From Chalara sp. BL73 (Eukaryota > Ascomycota > Leotiomycetes > Helotiales), in contig CAKJVC010000012.1 in NCBI GenBank assembly GCA_918026815.1, positions 1,922,001 to 1,986,000 of the forward strand: 64,000 nucleotides of DNA, given 5' to 3'. Of this stretch, positions 41,718-54,290 are shown one piece after another. The position numbers and the translations under genes were made by a program. Below the pieces are notes generated by a model. It did no database searches. It was given only the letters and a program-made list of their open reading frames with translations, and was not told where the DNA came from. The number at the start of each line of letters is the position of its first letter. Within the stretch, counting starts at the first letter, position 1.

Positions 41718-44700
41718 ATGGAACCCTTTAGCGCATTGGGAGTGGCGGCTGCCGCAGTTCAGCTCTTCGATTTTGTGCGCAAACTTACCAAGGAATATGA
41801 AGAGCGACGCAACTGGTCGGAGCACTTCACAGATGACTCGTTCAAAGCAGCCACCGAGGATTTCGCATCTTGGATTGCCGTGTTGAGGCAAGCTCCTCTA
41901 TCTGGAGGCAAGCGGGACTCTGCTATAGTCCACCACGAGAAGGTGAAGGGTCCCTCTTCGTACGAACAAAGACCCTTCTAATGCACGATTCCAGGCTCTC
42001 AAACAACTCGCAGGCGAGTGCGAGAAAGTCGCAAGACAGCTTCTCAAGGATCTCCAGATTCTCAGGCCCAAGCTCAAGGAGTCGACATGGGCTAGCTTCG
42101 GTCAAGCATTCCGTAGTATGTGGCAAGCAGAGGACCTGGCAAAGCTCCAAACACAGCTCGACAACTACCGAAATGAGATGGCCATCCGTGTCTTAGCCTG
42201 CTTGAATGCAAAGATGGACAAAGCCATGAACCGACAAGATGAACAGCTGGATCTCATCCAGCGTAGCAAGGAAGAGATTGTTTCCGTTATGGCATTTAAC
42301 CACAAACACGTCCACAGAGCTATTTTGGAGTTGAAGGACGGAGCGACAAGAACCATTGAGCGTGATGTGACCATTGACTCCTTCTACCAAACGGGACTGG
42401 GGCTTGTTCGACCGTTAGAATGGATGAACTTGAGGGCATCTCAGAATGACCACGACGCTGAAGCCAAGATGGAGGACTTCAAGCCGTTGAAAGACCAGAT
42501 TCTTGCCTGTCTTCACTTTCGGCAGATTGCCGACAGAATCGAATCCGTCAAAGAGGCACACATACAAACATTTCAGTGGATCTTCTGTAACCCCGAGGCG
42601 TGCGACAAACCTTGGCAGGATTTCCCCAAGTGGCTTGAGCAGGGTAGTGGATGTTACTGGATACAAGGAAAAGCAGGCTCGGGCAAGTCGACTCTGATGA
42701 AGATGATCTGCAACGATGACAGGACAAAGGCCCATCTTAAGGTCTGGGCGAAGCATGTTACCAGAGCATCGTTCTTCTTCTGGCATCTTGGATCCCCCTT
42801 ACAGAAGTCTCAGGAGGGATTACTTCGATCCATCTTGTACGATGCTCTCAGAGACAACCCTAGGCTTGTCACAGACGTGATGCCAGAGCTGTGCGTCGAG
42901 ATCGCCAAATCTGGCGGTCGGGGGGCTATCGAATCTGCCTCTCTCTTGGAGCTGATGCGATGGTTCAAAAACCTCGGCAGAGCATGCACTGAATCCAATA
43001 CACGAATCTGTTTCTTCCTCGATGGACTGGACGAATACGTTGGCGACCAGTGGGATCTGGTACAGCTATTCTTGAGTTTGTCTCGTGCGAGCACTTCCAT
43101 CAAGTTCTTGCTATCCAGCCGACCTCTTCCCGTCTTTGTGGATGCGCTTTCTACATTTCCGGGGCTTCGTCTGCAGGATCTAACCAAAGATGATATCCAG
43201 GTATATACCGTCGACCTGCTTGGAAACAAGGTGGCGGGACTGGACAAATTCAAGGTCGAAGCACTAGTTAACGACATCATTCTAAAGTCAAATGGGGTCT
43301 TTCTATGGGTGGTTGTGGTGGTGAGATCTCTCCTTGAGGGTTTATGCAACGGAGACACAATCGAAGAGCTCCGCGAGCGAGTTGAAGAAATGCCGACAGA
43401 GCTTGAAAACCTCTACCGACACATGCTGGGCAAGATTCCAGCCAAATATCAACCACAAGCAGCCGAGATGCTGCAGATCATGGCGACCAATTTTTCAGGT
43501 CGGCAGGGGGTCCAGGGAAAGGGGTTTGTCTATCCGCTTCCAGCAATTCAGCTCTCATTTGCCCTAGAAACACAGGTTGACGTAATGGCGGTACCAATTG
43601 CGAAAATTCCTCCTGCAGAAGAGGCCAGAAGAATCAAGCAACTGGACTTCCGCATGAGGAGCCGATGTCTTGGCCTTATTGAGCTGAGGGAGCTAAAGAA
43701 TGTAGCCCTACCCTCGGAGACATTTTACGGCGCCGTGGTTGAGCTGTTCCACCGGACGGCAATGGAATTCTTGAGGGACCCTGACGTTGCGACATACTTG
43801 AAGAGTTTGATGGCAGAATCGTCCTTTGATCCGTACCAGGCATTATTTTGCTCAACAATTCGGATGGCAAAGGTATCGCCATCGGTAGTGCCCGTTGGCA
43901 CCGACGAGTACGATATGTCGCCGTGGCCAAATGTTCAACCCGCGCTGACAATTGCCAATTGTGCCGATCTGCGACGGTCCCCGATTCAGGAAAAGTATCT
44001 CGACGAGTTTGACAGAGTCTTGTGCGCCCACTGGGCTATCGCTACCGCCTTTCAAAAGGTCCATCGACAGGCTTCGCAACTATCCTCTGCAACACAAGCT
44101 TGGCCAGGACATTGGATCGAGTATATGCTACTGGAGTCTCCAAGGATCTACAAGCCACTAGATCAATTGCGGGTGATGCCACGGGAGGATGTTGAAAATA
44201 CTGTTATTGATGGCCCTGGGCACTACAAACGATTCTGCAACGCTATCCCGTTTGCCAATGTGCACCGACAGTTTCGTAGCTTATGTTTGAACGGCAGTGA
44301 GCGAACCGGTTTCTGTGCAGTGACCACGATCGCCCCTTTGTCCTCATATGTCCTATACAAAGTGGACAAGCTCAAACTATCAGAGACAACTGCTACTCCA
44401 GACCTGTCGATATTGCTAGCCTTTTTGCTTCACATACAGCTCTTCACGCCATTCGAGAGCTTGGACTCGAGTGCGGATCTTTTTTCTTCGCGAATGCTAT
44501 CTATTTGCAAAGCCACTATCGAAGCTGGCGCCGACGTAAACTTCAGACTTTACGGAGACACTTGCACTATCTGGTCTTTATTTCTACTCACAATAGTCGA
44601 GTCCTTGGTTTGGAATGCTCAATCCGTTCTAGCGGACCGTACACTGGGTGAGGCACAATGCAATATACTCGAGGAAATCATTGAGTGCTTCATTGCACAC

Positions 44701-44964
44701 GGCGCAGACCTTTCTGCATCTTTTAGAGTCGGGGGCTCTGGACAGACTCCGGAAGAATTACTGACCCAAGCTATTAGCGAACCGCTCCTCAATTCTAGCA
44801 CCGTTAGGACGGTACTGGAGCGAACGCTGCAGCTAATCCAGTCACATACCCCGAGGACAACTGAAAAAACTGAAAAAACGTCTAGGTTAGGCACTACTTC
44901 AAAGCACAGAACTCAGAAGGCTTCAAAGATGCGAAACTGGAGGAGATGGTTCGTAGGTCTGTGA
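41718..44964 (+). CDS. STAND NTPase (NACHT type) with weak C-terminal ankyrins, intact
   Basis: Exon 1 is 41718-41942 and exon 2 is 41995-44964; the 52-nt intron has a GTGAAG donor and CCAG acceptor, and the frame is kept (1064 aa). The N-terminus, MEPFSALGVAAAAVQLFDFV, is of the hydrophobic helical type that starts fungal STAND proteins. The P-loop is GKAGSGKST near residue 300 and Walker B is CFFLDGLDEY near 413, followed by KFLLSSRP. A long helical region follows, and the end has degenerate ankyrin-like segments (IEAGADVNFRLYG, CFIAHGADLSASF). STAND proteins act as ligand-triggered oligomerising switches; in fungi many control incompatibility cell death. No damage is seen, in contrast to the NACHT gene at 16572-20496. 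Confidence 0.88.
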
Positions 44965-45706
44965 AAGTGTGATGGGAAATGGGAACTTTATATTAGGTAG
45001 ATAATGAAATGGGTCAAGTTGTTCGAGATCTGGCTTTCAACTATAACTGCAACCCTTTATTAAGGAACCAGAGCTTTTTCAGAATTTGCAAACACGGATA
45101 AAGAGATTGTAACTTACGGTGTCAGCCAAAAATAGATGAGGTGGTCCGTGCTCACAATTTTTTTATATTGCCTATACTTTAACCTGAGGGCACAGCCGTA
45201 TGTGTTTATGCGTAATGCTCGTTGAGGTTGTTGGATAAGTCTTGATTGATTCTAAGCTACATGTCGCGAAGAGGTTGTAGGTCCCGAAAGGGACCCACAA
45301 CTCTTCATGTGACTAGTTGCATGCGTTCCAACAGTAACAGTACAATAGAAAGACGAACTTCTTTGGTTTCTAGCCCTGGCCTCAAGGGGACTCCTGTTGC
45401 ACAGCTGCTAACGAATTCCAAGATGACCTTATCGATGACGGAGTCCAGACTGTGATGACTTGGCGAAGACGTTAACAGCAGCTCAGATGGTGACAGAACT
45501 ACACCAGAGCACATGTTCATTACGATGATACTCCTCGATAAGTCAACCAAAATAGCGGCGTATACGTCTGCCCCGTCCTCTGCGCGCAAAATATACCGAT
45601 AATAGAACTTCTAACGGTGTTGGTGCTCTGTTAGTCTGCGAGCATTCTTCGAGTCGAGTGCCCATTTTGCTTCAGTTCCTATGGGGTTGGAGAACTCCCA
45701 AGAGAC
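44965..45706. other. intergenic, no confident gene
   Basis: 3' spacer of the STAND gene. 45118-45300 contains TGTCAGCC and TGATTGATTCTAAGCTAC, shared in part with the LTRs near 62000 and with 23800, so an old LTR piece is possible. Short frames on both strands at 45246-45590 are not convincing. Confidence 0.35.
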
Positions 45707-46180
45707 ATGCAGAGCCGTACTGCTGATTGCGACCGCATATCTGGTGGCCGACCCTACCGAGTCCTGTACCCCGACGAAGAAGCCGACTTCACTGTCCCAC
45801 ATAGTTGGGAGTGGCTACTCCAGGGCCATAAGGCAGATGTTCTGAACAATGATATACGGACGAGGAAAGCACAAGACCTTTGCAGAACCATCCGCTTCGA
45901 CGTCTCGCGGAACTACGCATCACACGAGAAGCAGCTCATTGCGTACTACATGGATCGGCACTGGATGTTCGACGAGGATGATTGTTCATCTGCAAGCATG
46001 GCGTCGTCGCAACATACGAGCTTGCGTGACGTTTTTCTAAGTCCACCACCTGCGATTATCACGGTCAACAAATTGCGGATGTGCTCTGACTGTTCGCCTT
46101 TCTACGACCAATTCTGTAATTATTTCAAGAAAGTTAAAATACGAATCATTTGTGTCGGGGAGCAAGTTGGAAGCAATTAG
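45707..46180 (+). pseudogene. relic of a fungal DYW-like nucleic acid deaminase
   Basis: The frame contains LYPDEEADFTVPHSWEWL, a region after FDVSRNYASHEKQLIAYYMD, and a C-terminal ITVNKLRMCSDC segment. In DYW-type deaminases a HxE motif supplies the catalytic Glu and a CxxC pair binds zinc. Here CSDC is present, but the first motif reads SHEKQ without the residue normally between His and Glu, and the middle of the domain is much shortened. No good start is seen. The family link is from pattern memory; a plain zinc-binding protein cannot be excluded. Confidence 0.55.
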
Positions 46181-46240
46181 TGCTATATCGCCAGCGCGAG
46201 CCTGCCTCCAACCAACCCAAGTCACCTTCCGCAGTCTCCG

Positions 46241-48090
46241 CTAATACATCCGCGCTATTGGTGCTCTATACGGTTCTGGCGCAATCTCATTATCAGCAGT
46301 CTGTGTTCTGCTAGCCTGCATCACCAAGGCACTCGCTGGCTTAGGGGCACCGCTCATCCGCGGGACCTTGTTCGTTAGCTCTGGCGGCTCAATTTCTGCA
46401 CTCTTGCGCTTTCGCCCACGTCTCGCCGTCTCTGCAGTGTCTTCCTCTGGCTCAGCCGGACTACTATTGCTCTTCCGACAGCGTTTTCTCTTGCCTTTGG
46501 CTGCTTGGGCAGAATCTTTTACGACACGTTTTGCTCGTGCTTCCTCAAGGTCCCATAGCTCATGACCTTCGCTTTTCCTAGCACCAACGGCTTTGTCAAT
46601 CGTCTAACCTTGGCTTCGTTGTTAATTGTGGTCAGGAATTGAATTCGGTCCTTTTGGAGAATGCTTAGAGCAAAGGATTTCTGGAAAGCTTTAGTACATT
46701 TCTGTAAGTGCCTCGCTAGGTTCTGTTTACTCATTTCATTAAGCGTATGAGCATTTTGTTGAATGATCAGATTCTGCAGTGACATGAAAGCCTCCGCTAA
46801 CACTGGAGTTACAAGTGTCTGCGGTTCTACATTCTGCCGACAAGACTTTACTCTCACCTCGTCGGCTCTTGGAATAGCTGGTTCAGCCAGGGGGGTAAGC
46901 ATACTTTTAAGCACTCTATCCGGATTGAACGGAAACAGGCCGCTTGCAGTAAAACCGGCTTTGGTATTCTTTGAAGGAAACACTCTTTCTTTTGCGGGGC
47001 TATATAAGGAAGTGAAGTGCTTCTTTCCGATCGTATTTACACCGTTTTGCTCGAGTCGATTAACCTGGTCGCGATAAGCTGCTTTGAGTAGAGCAAACGC
47101 TGCTACATCGCAAAGCTGGAGCTTGTAGTAAGTATAGGAAGGAAAACGACATAGAAGAATATTGTTCTCGAAACAGAACTCTAAGATTTCGAGAGTCTCG
47201 TGCGTTCTAAAGCCGTCGCAAATCAAGACGCGTAGTTTCTTACTAGCTCGTTTTTTAGTTTCGGAATCAAATATACGCTTTAGCTACTCTAAGCTGATTT
47301 TAAAGTCGGTATATCCAGAGTCGAAGTACGCATATTGCCATCCAAGGGTAAAAAATATAGTCCAGTCGCTTCGATGACTACTCGTTGGCCAAATAATCAT
47401 AGGATTAAAATACTTTCCGTCACTACTGATGCATTCGATCGCAGTCACAGTTGTGCGCTTGACTCGCGCACCTTTATTATCTCGCATGTCGTGCTTACCT
47501 GCAAGAACTTTAACAAAGCCTGGCATAAATAGCATCACTCCGGTCTCGTCCATATTATACACATTCTTGGCTAGGACAGCTGGATCTTGTAGTACATCTT
47601 TCATCACCTCAAACCAGTGTGTGATTTTCCTATATATATTTTTCTCGTGACGCTTCCAGTCTAACGCCTTGAATCTCCTTAAAAAAACGAAGGGATCATT
47701 CTCAGCGTACATAGTATCCGCAGCGGGACTTTGCACAAAAGAATCCTGATTGTTTGCCGAGAAACTCGTCCAGTATTCCGTGAGTAATTGACTAGCTGGG
47801 TCTTTTCCGCCGTAGTAGTACCTATTGTATTCTGTAGAGTCGGCGGTATCGGCTGGTACACTTGGTGCGATAAAGGACTCATCCTGGTTGTTTTCCTGGA
47901 AACTGGCGGAAGGTGGAGCATTTGCCCCGCCGCTGGGGTGTTCTTGCACGCTTTTGGCTCTGCTGTTGCGTCCACACGACGATGAGCCTTTGCGCTTGTG
48001 ACACACATCAAAGATGTCTGGTCTCAGCTCCTCAGTCACAACGAACAAGTCAGCGTTATACCGCAGGGCTCCAGGGTACAACATTGTCAA
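46241..48090 (-). pseudogene. older pogo-type transposase with RIP-like decay
   Basis: Minus-strand frame from 48090; the recognisable transposase starts near LDWKRHEKNIY (about 47650). The catalytic Asp residues lie in YNMDETGVML, LICDGFRTHE and LQLCDVAAF. A TAG at 47284-47286 follows ISLE, where a Trp is expected before LKR. A one-base loss near 46556 shifts the frame from MSYGTLR to EARAKRVVKD, and the Lys/Arg-rich tail then runs to TAG 46241. Many residues show C-to-T/G-to-A type replacements (PSYTYYKLQL where His, Ser and Pro are usual). The first 140 or so residues (48090-47665) do not look like the expected HTH part and may be foreign. No clear inverted repeats were found. Confidence 0.75.
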
Positions 48091-49381
48091 CTTTCGTCTC
48101 AGGACCGTCCGAAATGGCTCAGGTGGTTGATATCGAGCTAATCAAATTAACCCTGCGAACTCCGACAGGCGATACCAAGATAGCCATTCTCAAAGGTGAT
48201 GAAGACGCTTGGGAGTCTGCTAAGGCAGTATTTCTAGAGAGGTTGAGGGAGAACAAGCGGGGTACACGGGCGAACACGAAGATATTGGTACAGCCTTTAC
48301 AAAGCTTCCAGGAGTTGGGATCACAATAGTACGGCAGAAGAGGAGGATATTGAATTTTGATAGAGAAATAAAAGTCAATCCTCGAATATTTCACCGATGT
48401 GTTATGTTCTGACAGACACAGGTGCTCTCAAATTATGTACTGCACTCTTCGATCAGCAGTTGAACCATAACGTTCCGTCCTCTAAGTACTGGGACATCCG
48501 GCGATCCTCCGCGTTTTTCTGTCGCACCAACTGTCCTATGTCCATTAGCATCGCAAGAGAGATTGTGCTCTGACAAAAATTTACAATTATCTACACGGTA
48601 CGGCACACATTGCAGGCTTGCAAGCTACAGGGCCCCTTTTGCCTGGCGACCCCAACTCATTTACTTCAACCTCATGATTTACTTTGGTTGGATCGTCGCG
48701 GTGATCAAATTTTACCTCGTCCCTCGTTCGGTTGCCGCAAGTCCAGATTTTGGTCATTTACAGTCCGGGTACACATGCTAAGATGAAAAAGGTCACAGGA
48801 AAGGGAACCATACTAGGAAAGAACTTAGAGGCGAACTTGGGTGAAGGCTGGGCGTCAACGATTGTTGCTGTTGGCCTGAGGTTGTACTTGGTCGGGAAAG
48901 GCTGCTAGTTCAGATCTTCCGGGAAACGTGAATGACTTTATACCTGTTCTTTGCCCCAAGTCTAGAGTGCAGTTTTCGCTTGGCTATCGTGGAACGCCGC
49001 TTAGGCAGCTAGTTGATATTTATTGGGCAACCATTGCCTAAACCTCCACCTTTCTATTCTTGTCCATATTACTTCCCCCCGTGCCCTTTTTTCTGTGCCA
49101 ATTCTCATAGAAAAAAGTGCCTTTTAAACCGGCCGGGGGGGGGGGGGAAGGGGGGAAGGACAGTACGGATTCTAAGCTTTATTAACTGGAGAGAAGAGAG
49201 GGGTGTTTTTAACCTGCGCTGGTGTGATATGAGAGCGCTACCCCATTTTAGAATGTGGCGCTAGGGGTGCTGCGGCCGCCGTGTTACGGCCAGTGGGCAC
49301 ACTTCGGTTACCGTCTGAGGCTGCTAAGAGAAAGCTAATAAAAAACTGGTGACAACGATTCTTTCTGCATCACTTCGTACA
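48091..49381. other. intergenic; poly-G tract and one weak short frame
   Basis: 48113-48329 (plus) could encode 72 residues starting MAQVVDIELIKLTLRTPTG, but no family is recognised and it faces a transposon relic. 49135-49160 is a G-rich homopolymer run. The promoter of the kinase gene at 49382 lies at the right end. Confidence 0.35.
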
Positions 49382-50232
49382 ATGGCAGAACTCCTTCAAT
49401 GCATTGGCTCAACGTCCACCGGCTCCCGAATCCAGCCGGGTGTATTTCTTAAATCTCCAATGGAGACGGATCACGAAGCGGTTGCCAGGCAGGTAAAGCT
49501 CGCCTTCTCCGTTGAGGTGCCGATTCTCCAGCGGTTAGGATCTCATCCGAGGATTGTGAGGTATGTTGACCACTAGCAGGATATAGATATTAGCGTTTGC
49601 TAACGGGTATTCCAAGATATCTGGGAGAGCAGGGCAAAGGGTTGCTCCTCGGCGAGGCAAGCCACGGCAACCTCCAAGCCTACATCAACTCGAACAATTC
49701 ATCAATTGGATTTTCCCAGCGCAAGAAATGGTGCCGCCAATCGGCGGAAGCTGTCGCCTATATCCACAGCCGTGGAGTGATACATTCGGATCTACGTCCT
49801 GAAAACTTCCTTGTGCACGAAACGGCCCCAGGATCCCTCGATCTGTGGCTCTGTGATTTCGGCGGAGCTGTATGCGACGAGTTGGGACTGGACGGGAACC
49901 AGCTCCCCAATGACCCTTTCTACGATCCTACCCAAGGCTTTGAGGTCACCCCAACCCTCGACATTTTCAGCCTTGGATCTATCTTCTACACGATCCTTAC
50001 CGGGTACTGGCCTTACCGGACTCGGGCTTTTTTCGGCAAGGGCGACAATTATTTGGACTATGTGGACAGAGTAAATTCACTCTTCAGTCAGAGGCAGTAT
50101 CCGGACGTGACGGGATTGGTCGGAGGTAAGGTTATCATAGGCTGTTGGACGAAGGAATTCACGACGGCAGAGCAGGTTTTGGATGCTCTGTACAAGCAAA
50201 TGCCAATGGGCGAGGCCCATGGGGCTATATAA
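49382..50232 (+). CDS. small protein kinase-like gene, two exons, intact 264 aa
   Basis: Exon 1 is 49382-49560 and exon 2 is 49617-50232; the 56-nt intron has GTATGT, GCTAACG branch and CAAG acceptor, and joins HPRIVR to YLGEQGKG in frame. The N-lobe is short (VFLKSPMETDHEAVAR supplies the Lys region). The catalytic loop is HSDLRPEN (Ser replaces Arg), followed by CDFGGAV and a C-lobe (TPTLDIFSLGSIFYTILTG). It lacks a typical glycine loop (only SRIQPGVFLK), so activity is uncertain. Similar small non-RD kinases are numerous in filamentous ascomycetes and have no defined substrates. Confidence 0.8.
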
Positions 50233-50581
50233 GATACTACGAGACTCAAAAATACTATTGCGGACACAGCTGCCAGGGGAAGCGGTCTGACGTAACTAAG
50301 TGATAAATTCAGCTACTAATAACTTTCAAGGATGGGTGATGTTATGGATATGTGCATTGTTTCTGGGAAGAGATCTCCACTGCCCTGCCTTCCCATTATC
50401 TGGGCTCAATCCAGGCACGCTACTCCACAAAATTCAGCAAGCTCAGCAGTGATGGCACCAGATCGAGAAAACGTCAACGGTCATAGGTTGAGCATAGAGG
50501 TTGAACCATAAGAGGACTAACTGATCAACGGCATTTGGCCAAGGTACTTTACAAACGCGTTCCTTTACTTCTATAGTATCA

Positions 50582-50959
50582 TTATATCGTACAGCTTTCC
50601 CCAAACCTTTTGTAACAAATATGCCTTGCCCATGCTCTACTAGCTACTCCTTTCCCAAATGGTTCATCGTCTTGGTCGCTGGTATCAGGGAAGACACCGT
50701 GGCCCATCATGATGAAGCAGATTGTGGAGCCAAGGGCAAAAAGATCCGTCTTGGCATCAGCGTAGTCTGGTAGATCTCGAAGGCAGGAGAACTTGCATAG
50801 CTCGCTGGAAAAGCCGTTTAGCAGAACCTTGTACTCGGTCTGGAAGCGGTCGTGGGGATATTTCAGCACTGTTAAGTCATTCACCTTACCGATGGTAATC
50901 ACGCTCTTTGCCGCTGGCGGCATGTACCGCTTTAACTCGACGTAAGTGATATGGGACAT
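50582..50959 (-). pseudogene. internally deleted kinase relic
   Basis: From ATG 50959 the frame shows an N-lobe-like start (ELKRYMPPAAKSVITIGKV, LTVLKYPHD), then passes at once to a C-lobe (GFSSELCKFSCLRDLPDYAD, KTDLFALGSTICFIMMGHG). The catalytic loop and DFG are missing, so about 100 residues were lost without breaking the frame. It resembles the neighbouring small kinase type and lies next to it on the other strand. Confidence 0.6.
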
Positions 50960-51939
50960 GGCAAAGGGTGGAGAACTCAATAATGGTGGTGCTGATGAAG
51001 AGAGGGTTTAGTTGAATGATGAGCAATGTTCCACCAGACGATCTACTTTATGAATGAGTGCCTCGGGTATTAAACCGGCGGTATGGTATCCCGAAGTGAG
51101 GTCCAAGCGAGCGGCTCAGTACTATAAGTAGTAACTAGCTTCTCGTTGTTACTAGTGGTTGCGTGTGACGCAAGGAGAGCTCAGGTGGCGGAGAAATTGC
51201 GATGAATGGCGTAGCCCTTGGGTGCCAAGATTCGAGTGCGGCCAACTGCCAGTCGTCATGACCACTTCGGCTCGGCCCTTCTTGCGCTACATGACACACA
51301 TAGCATTCGCCCCATTTGCAAAAGGGACACAGCAAGGCCGTAAAATGGATAGGGCTGAAGAAACATGAGCGTAGCAAAGTGAGCAAAGGTCGTCGTTGCG
51401 GTAGGCCCATTTAATAAGTTGAATCACTGTATTATTATAGACTACCTAAACATATGGATCACTCTGATCGAAACACTTGATGAAAAAGTCCGTCAGAAAG
51501 ACTTCGACGGGACGCCTCAGAGTTGAAGTTGAGGTCCTCCTCTCCCGATTAGGTGATGTCTCTTGAAGAACTGGCACCTGCTTCAATATCTCTGAACGCT
51601 CGATACCAGGACCACGTTTCTGATCTCGGAATTCCATAGCACGTTCGGTGGCCTCACATCACAATACCCCACTCCGCAATCCAACATCTTTGTAACTATC
51701 ACGCTCATTTCCGCAACCAAATCCTGTCTTATGGCTCAGTCCGATGACTAGAGCCACTCACTGTCCAACGCCGTCACCAAGTCGACATCAATCAATCTTC
51801 CCGTCCTGATGTAATTCGACAGGCCGACCCTTTTCCTTGGCTTTTTAAATGCTCCCCCCTCAATCTTCTGGGATAGGGAAGTATCGGGAGTAACGTCTCG
51901 TGAACTAATACGGATTGATTGACTATCAGCTTCCTCCAG
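50960..51939. other. intergenic, includes a dispersed repeat at 51806-51890
   Basis: No supported gene. 51806-51890 (GGCCGACCC, CTTGGCTTTTTAAATGC, AATCTTCTGGGATAGGGAAG) resembles 13818-13890 in the same orientation and sits just before an LTR copy. Confidence 0.45.
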
Positions 51940-52162
51940 AGTCGCGGCCCTGGCCTCTTCTCGCTTGGAGCTTGGGACCGGACACCCCAGAGTTCGCTTA
52001 TCCTGGCCTCCGGCAAGTTCCTGTATATAGAGCGCTGCTTCCCTTCCCTTCTTCTGTCCGTAGCTTGTTCTCTTAGTTATGACAATTGATAGTTGTTTAC
52101 ACCTCGGAGTCCTTCTACCTAGATCGACGGATCGAGATCCCTGTTCAGCTTGAGTTGCTACA
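51940..52162 (+). mobile_element. degraded solo LTR (same family as 18679)
   Basis: The start (GTCGCGGCCCTGGCC) has lost its TG end. It contains CTGTATATAGAGCGCTGC, CTTGTTCTCTTAGTTATGAC and the 3' end CAGCTTGAGTTGCTACA. About 65 bp in the 5' part are missing relative to 18679-18966. No target duplication is found. Confidence 0.8.
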
Positions 52163-52375
52163 TGTGGGAACTTGACTTGAGTTAGCTTTATAGCATAGCA
52201 GGAGGAAATTAACATGCCTCTTTGCCGGGAATATTGCTGGTTGGGGAGAGGAGTAGGTGCTTTGGTCCGGTATTCCTGTCTTTGGATAGAGTTCGTTCTG
52301 GGGAACGTTGTATTTCTTCTAGGCGTGCGCTCTTACGAGAAGATAGCTGTGGTGATTCCTTCTTGATGTCTTGAG

Positions 52376-52926
52376 CAGTGAAAGCACTAGTGATATCACG
52401 ATATATTGACCCCTAAAATCGAATACTATACACCACGCAATATGAGATTGGAAAATTGTATACGTATCACGGCCAAATTTGCAATATCATATTATATCAT
52501 ACTGCACTGTGATATACTAGGATATCGACCTAAAATAAAGCTATTCTCGAGATTTCACTTAGATTTGCTCTACTAATACTGTAACGACAGCAATAAAAAT
52601 AAGCTTTACCGTTGCACCAACGAGCCAAAAAGGCACTAGAATTGGGCGAAAAGTCAATTCCCTATTCCGCCATATATAGGTCACGTGTACTGTAACAAAG
52701 AGCAGAAAATCATCGGCAATTTAGGTACGTTTTAGCTGCAGAGCCGCATTTCCGCCTTGGCATGATATCATAGTATATTGCCAATATGATATGAGATCAA
52801 AATTTTATATTAATACTAGTGCTCTACGAGATATCTCATACTAATACTAGTGTAGTATCAAAAAGTCGATCTCATATGACTCAAGCCACAATATCACTAA
52901 ATATCACCATACTAGTGCTTTCACTG
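52376..52926. mobile_element. hAT-type MITE with 8-bp target duplication
   Basis: 551 bp, perfect 16-bp inverted ends CAGTGAAAGCACTAGT. GTCTTGAG directly flanks both sides (52368-52375 and 52927-52934). An 8-bp duplication with CAGTG ends is typical of hAT elements. The interior is AT-rich with many ATATGATAT and ATATCA words and no coding frame, so it depends on another transposase. Confidence 0.9.
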
Positions 52927-52934
52927 GTCTTGAG

Positions 52935-54290
52935 GCCGCTTCCCTACTAATGATTAGCCAACGTACGCATTCACGGCGATGGATTGCCCATGTATACCCT
53001 GCTGATATTGACTAGTCTGTGGCCTCGCTGCTGAAGGCAAACACGAAAGACTTGAGTCATCGTAGCCCTAGCATTTTAAGGGTTGATTGGCAGATACACC
53101 ATGCATCTTTGTGACCGATTTTCATGTTTGCGATAGTACTGGATGGTTTTGGGTAATCGTTGGTGGGAAAACGAGCACCGCGTCCCTTTTAGATTGCAGA
53201 TTGGGTTAGCGCTGGCCGCGCAAAGAGCGGAAAGTGCGCTAGCTGCATTGTCGCCCAGAGCCGAAACTACTGGCTTCCGGGGCCATTGGTGGTCGATTTG
53301 TACGTATTCATCATGGCTCGGCACGTATTATCGTCCCGTTCCGCGATAACGGAGTGATAACGAGACAAGACGATATAGTCGGTGATAACCCAGTTAGTTC
53401 TAATCGTTTCCACCTAAATAATACAACTTTACGTGGATATTATTGTGCCGGAAATTGTAAAAAAGCAAACATTCGGGCTTGTAGCTCCTGTACAGGTCGC
53501 GCTAAGCCGATAAATGCCAACTTTCGCTAAATCGCAAAGGAAAGTAAAATAGTTTACATTCAGGACAAAAAAAGACTTCGCAAGTAGTAAAGCTCGATGC
53601 CGTCAGGTCCCGTGCTCCAAAGCACACGTGACCTACATTAGGCGAGCTCTCGGAGCGCCTCGGGTATATAGCCTGCTCTCCTCGAGCTCCTCTTCCTTGC
53701 TTAGCTATAGATTCTCGTATGATACCACTGTTGCCCTCTGTATCTGTAGATCCACAGCGCGTGTCGTGACATACGGGACCTGAGCGTTCCCTTCTTTTTG
53801 TATTCTACAAGCGTGTATTCTACAACATTATTATATCACTTCGCTCACCCGATTGACTATTATATAGCTCTGATTTCCTCCGTGACAGATTCCCTGCCCA
53901 ATAGACCCTATCTCTGTCATAACCCAACAAAATCCAGGGTCACGTGATAACAGCCCTTTTCCACGGGTACTTTTTTGGTCGCAAAAAGCATCGAGGTACA
54001 ATTCGCTGTTAAATGTAGCTTTCAGGCTTGGGCTTGACCGTTAAGGTTAGTCTTCGATTCTGCTATTATCGCTTTTCACCCAAAGGCAAATTTCTTGCGT
54101 GAAAGTGTATTAGCCTCCGGGTGGAGGCGGAGTAACTCAGCCTCATACAAGGCTTTTTCGTGTAGCCTCGCTAGAGAACACAACACAAAAGTAGAAAGAC
54201 CCGCGAGTTCCTGAGTCCAAACCTTGGTTTCTTAGGTTGGAGCTCGTCGATCAGTCTTTGCAACTCGAGGTTCGTCGCTGAAATTTTGAA
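52935..54290. other. intergenic, TATA-bearing repeat-like stretch, no gene
   Basis: 53605-53785 is bounded by TCAGGTCCCGT and its inverse ACGGGACCTGA and contains GGGTATATAGCCTGCTCTCC, so it may be another LTR or promoter-bearing repeat; no duplication was found. The remaining stretch holds the promoter of the gene at 54291. Confidence 0.4.

Noticed and set aside
45246..45590. Overlapping frames on both strands before the DYW relic
   Set aside because: Neither has a motif or a good start; likely noncoding.
49130..49165. G-rich run as a possible telomere-like or G-quadruplex element
   Set aside because: It is a near-homopolymer without regular spacing; more likely slippage or sequencing-prone tract.
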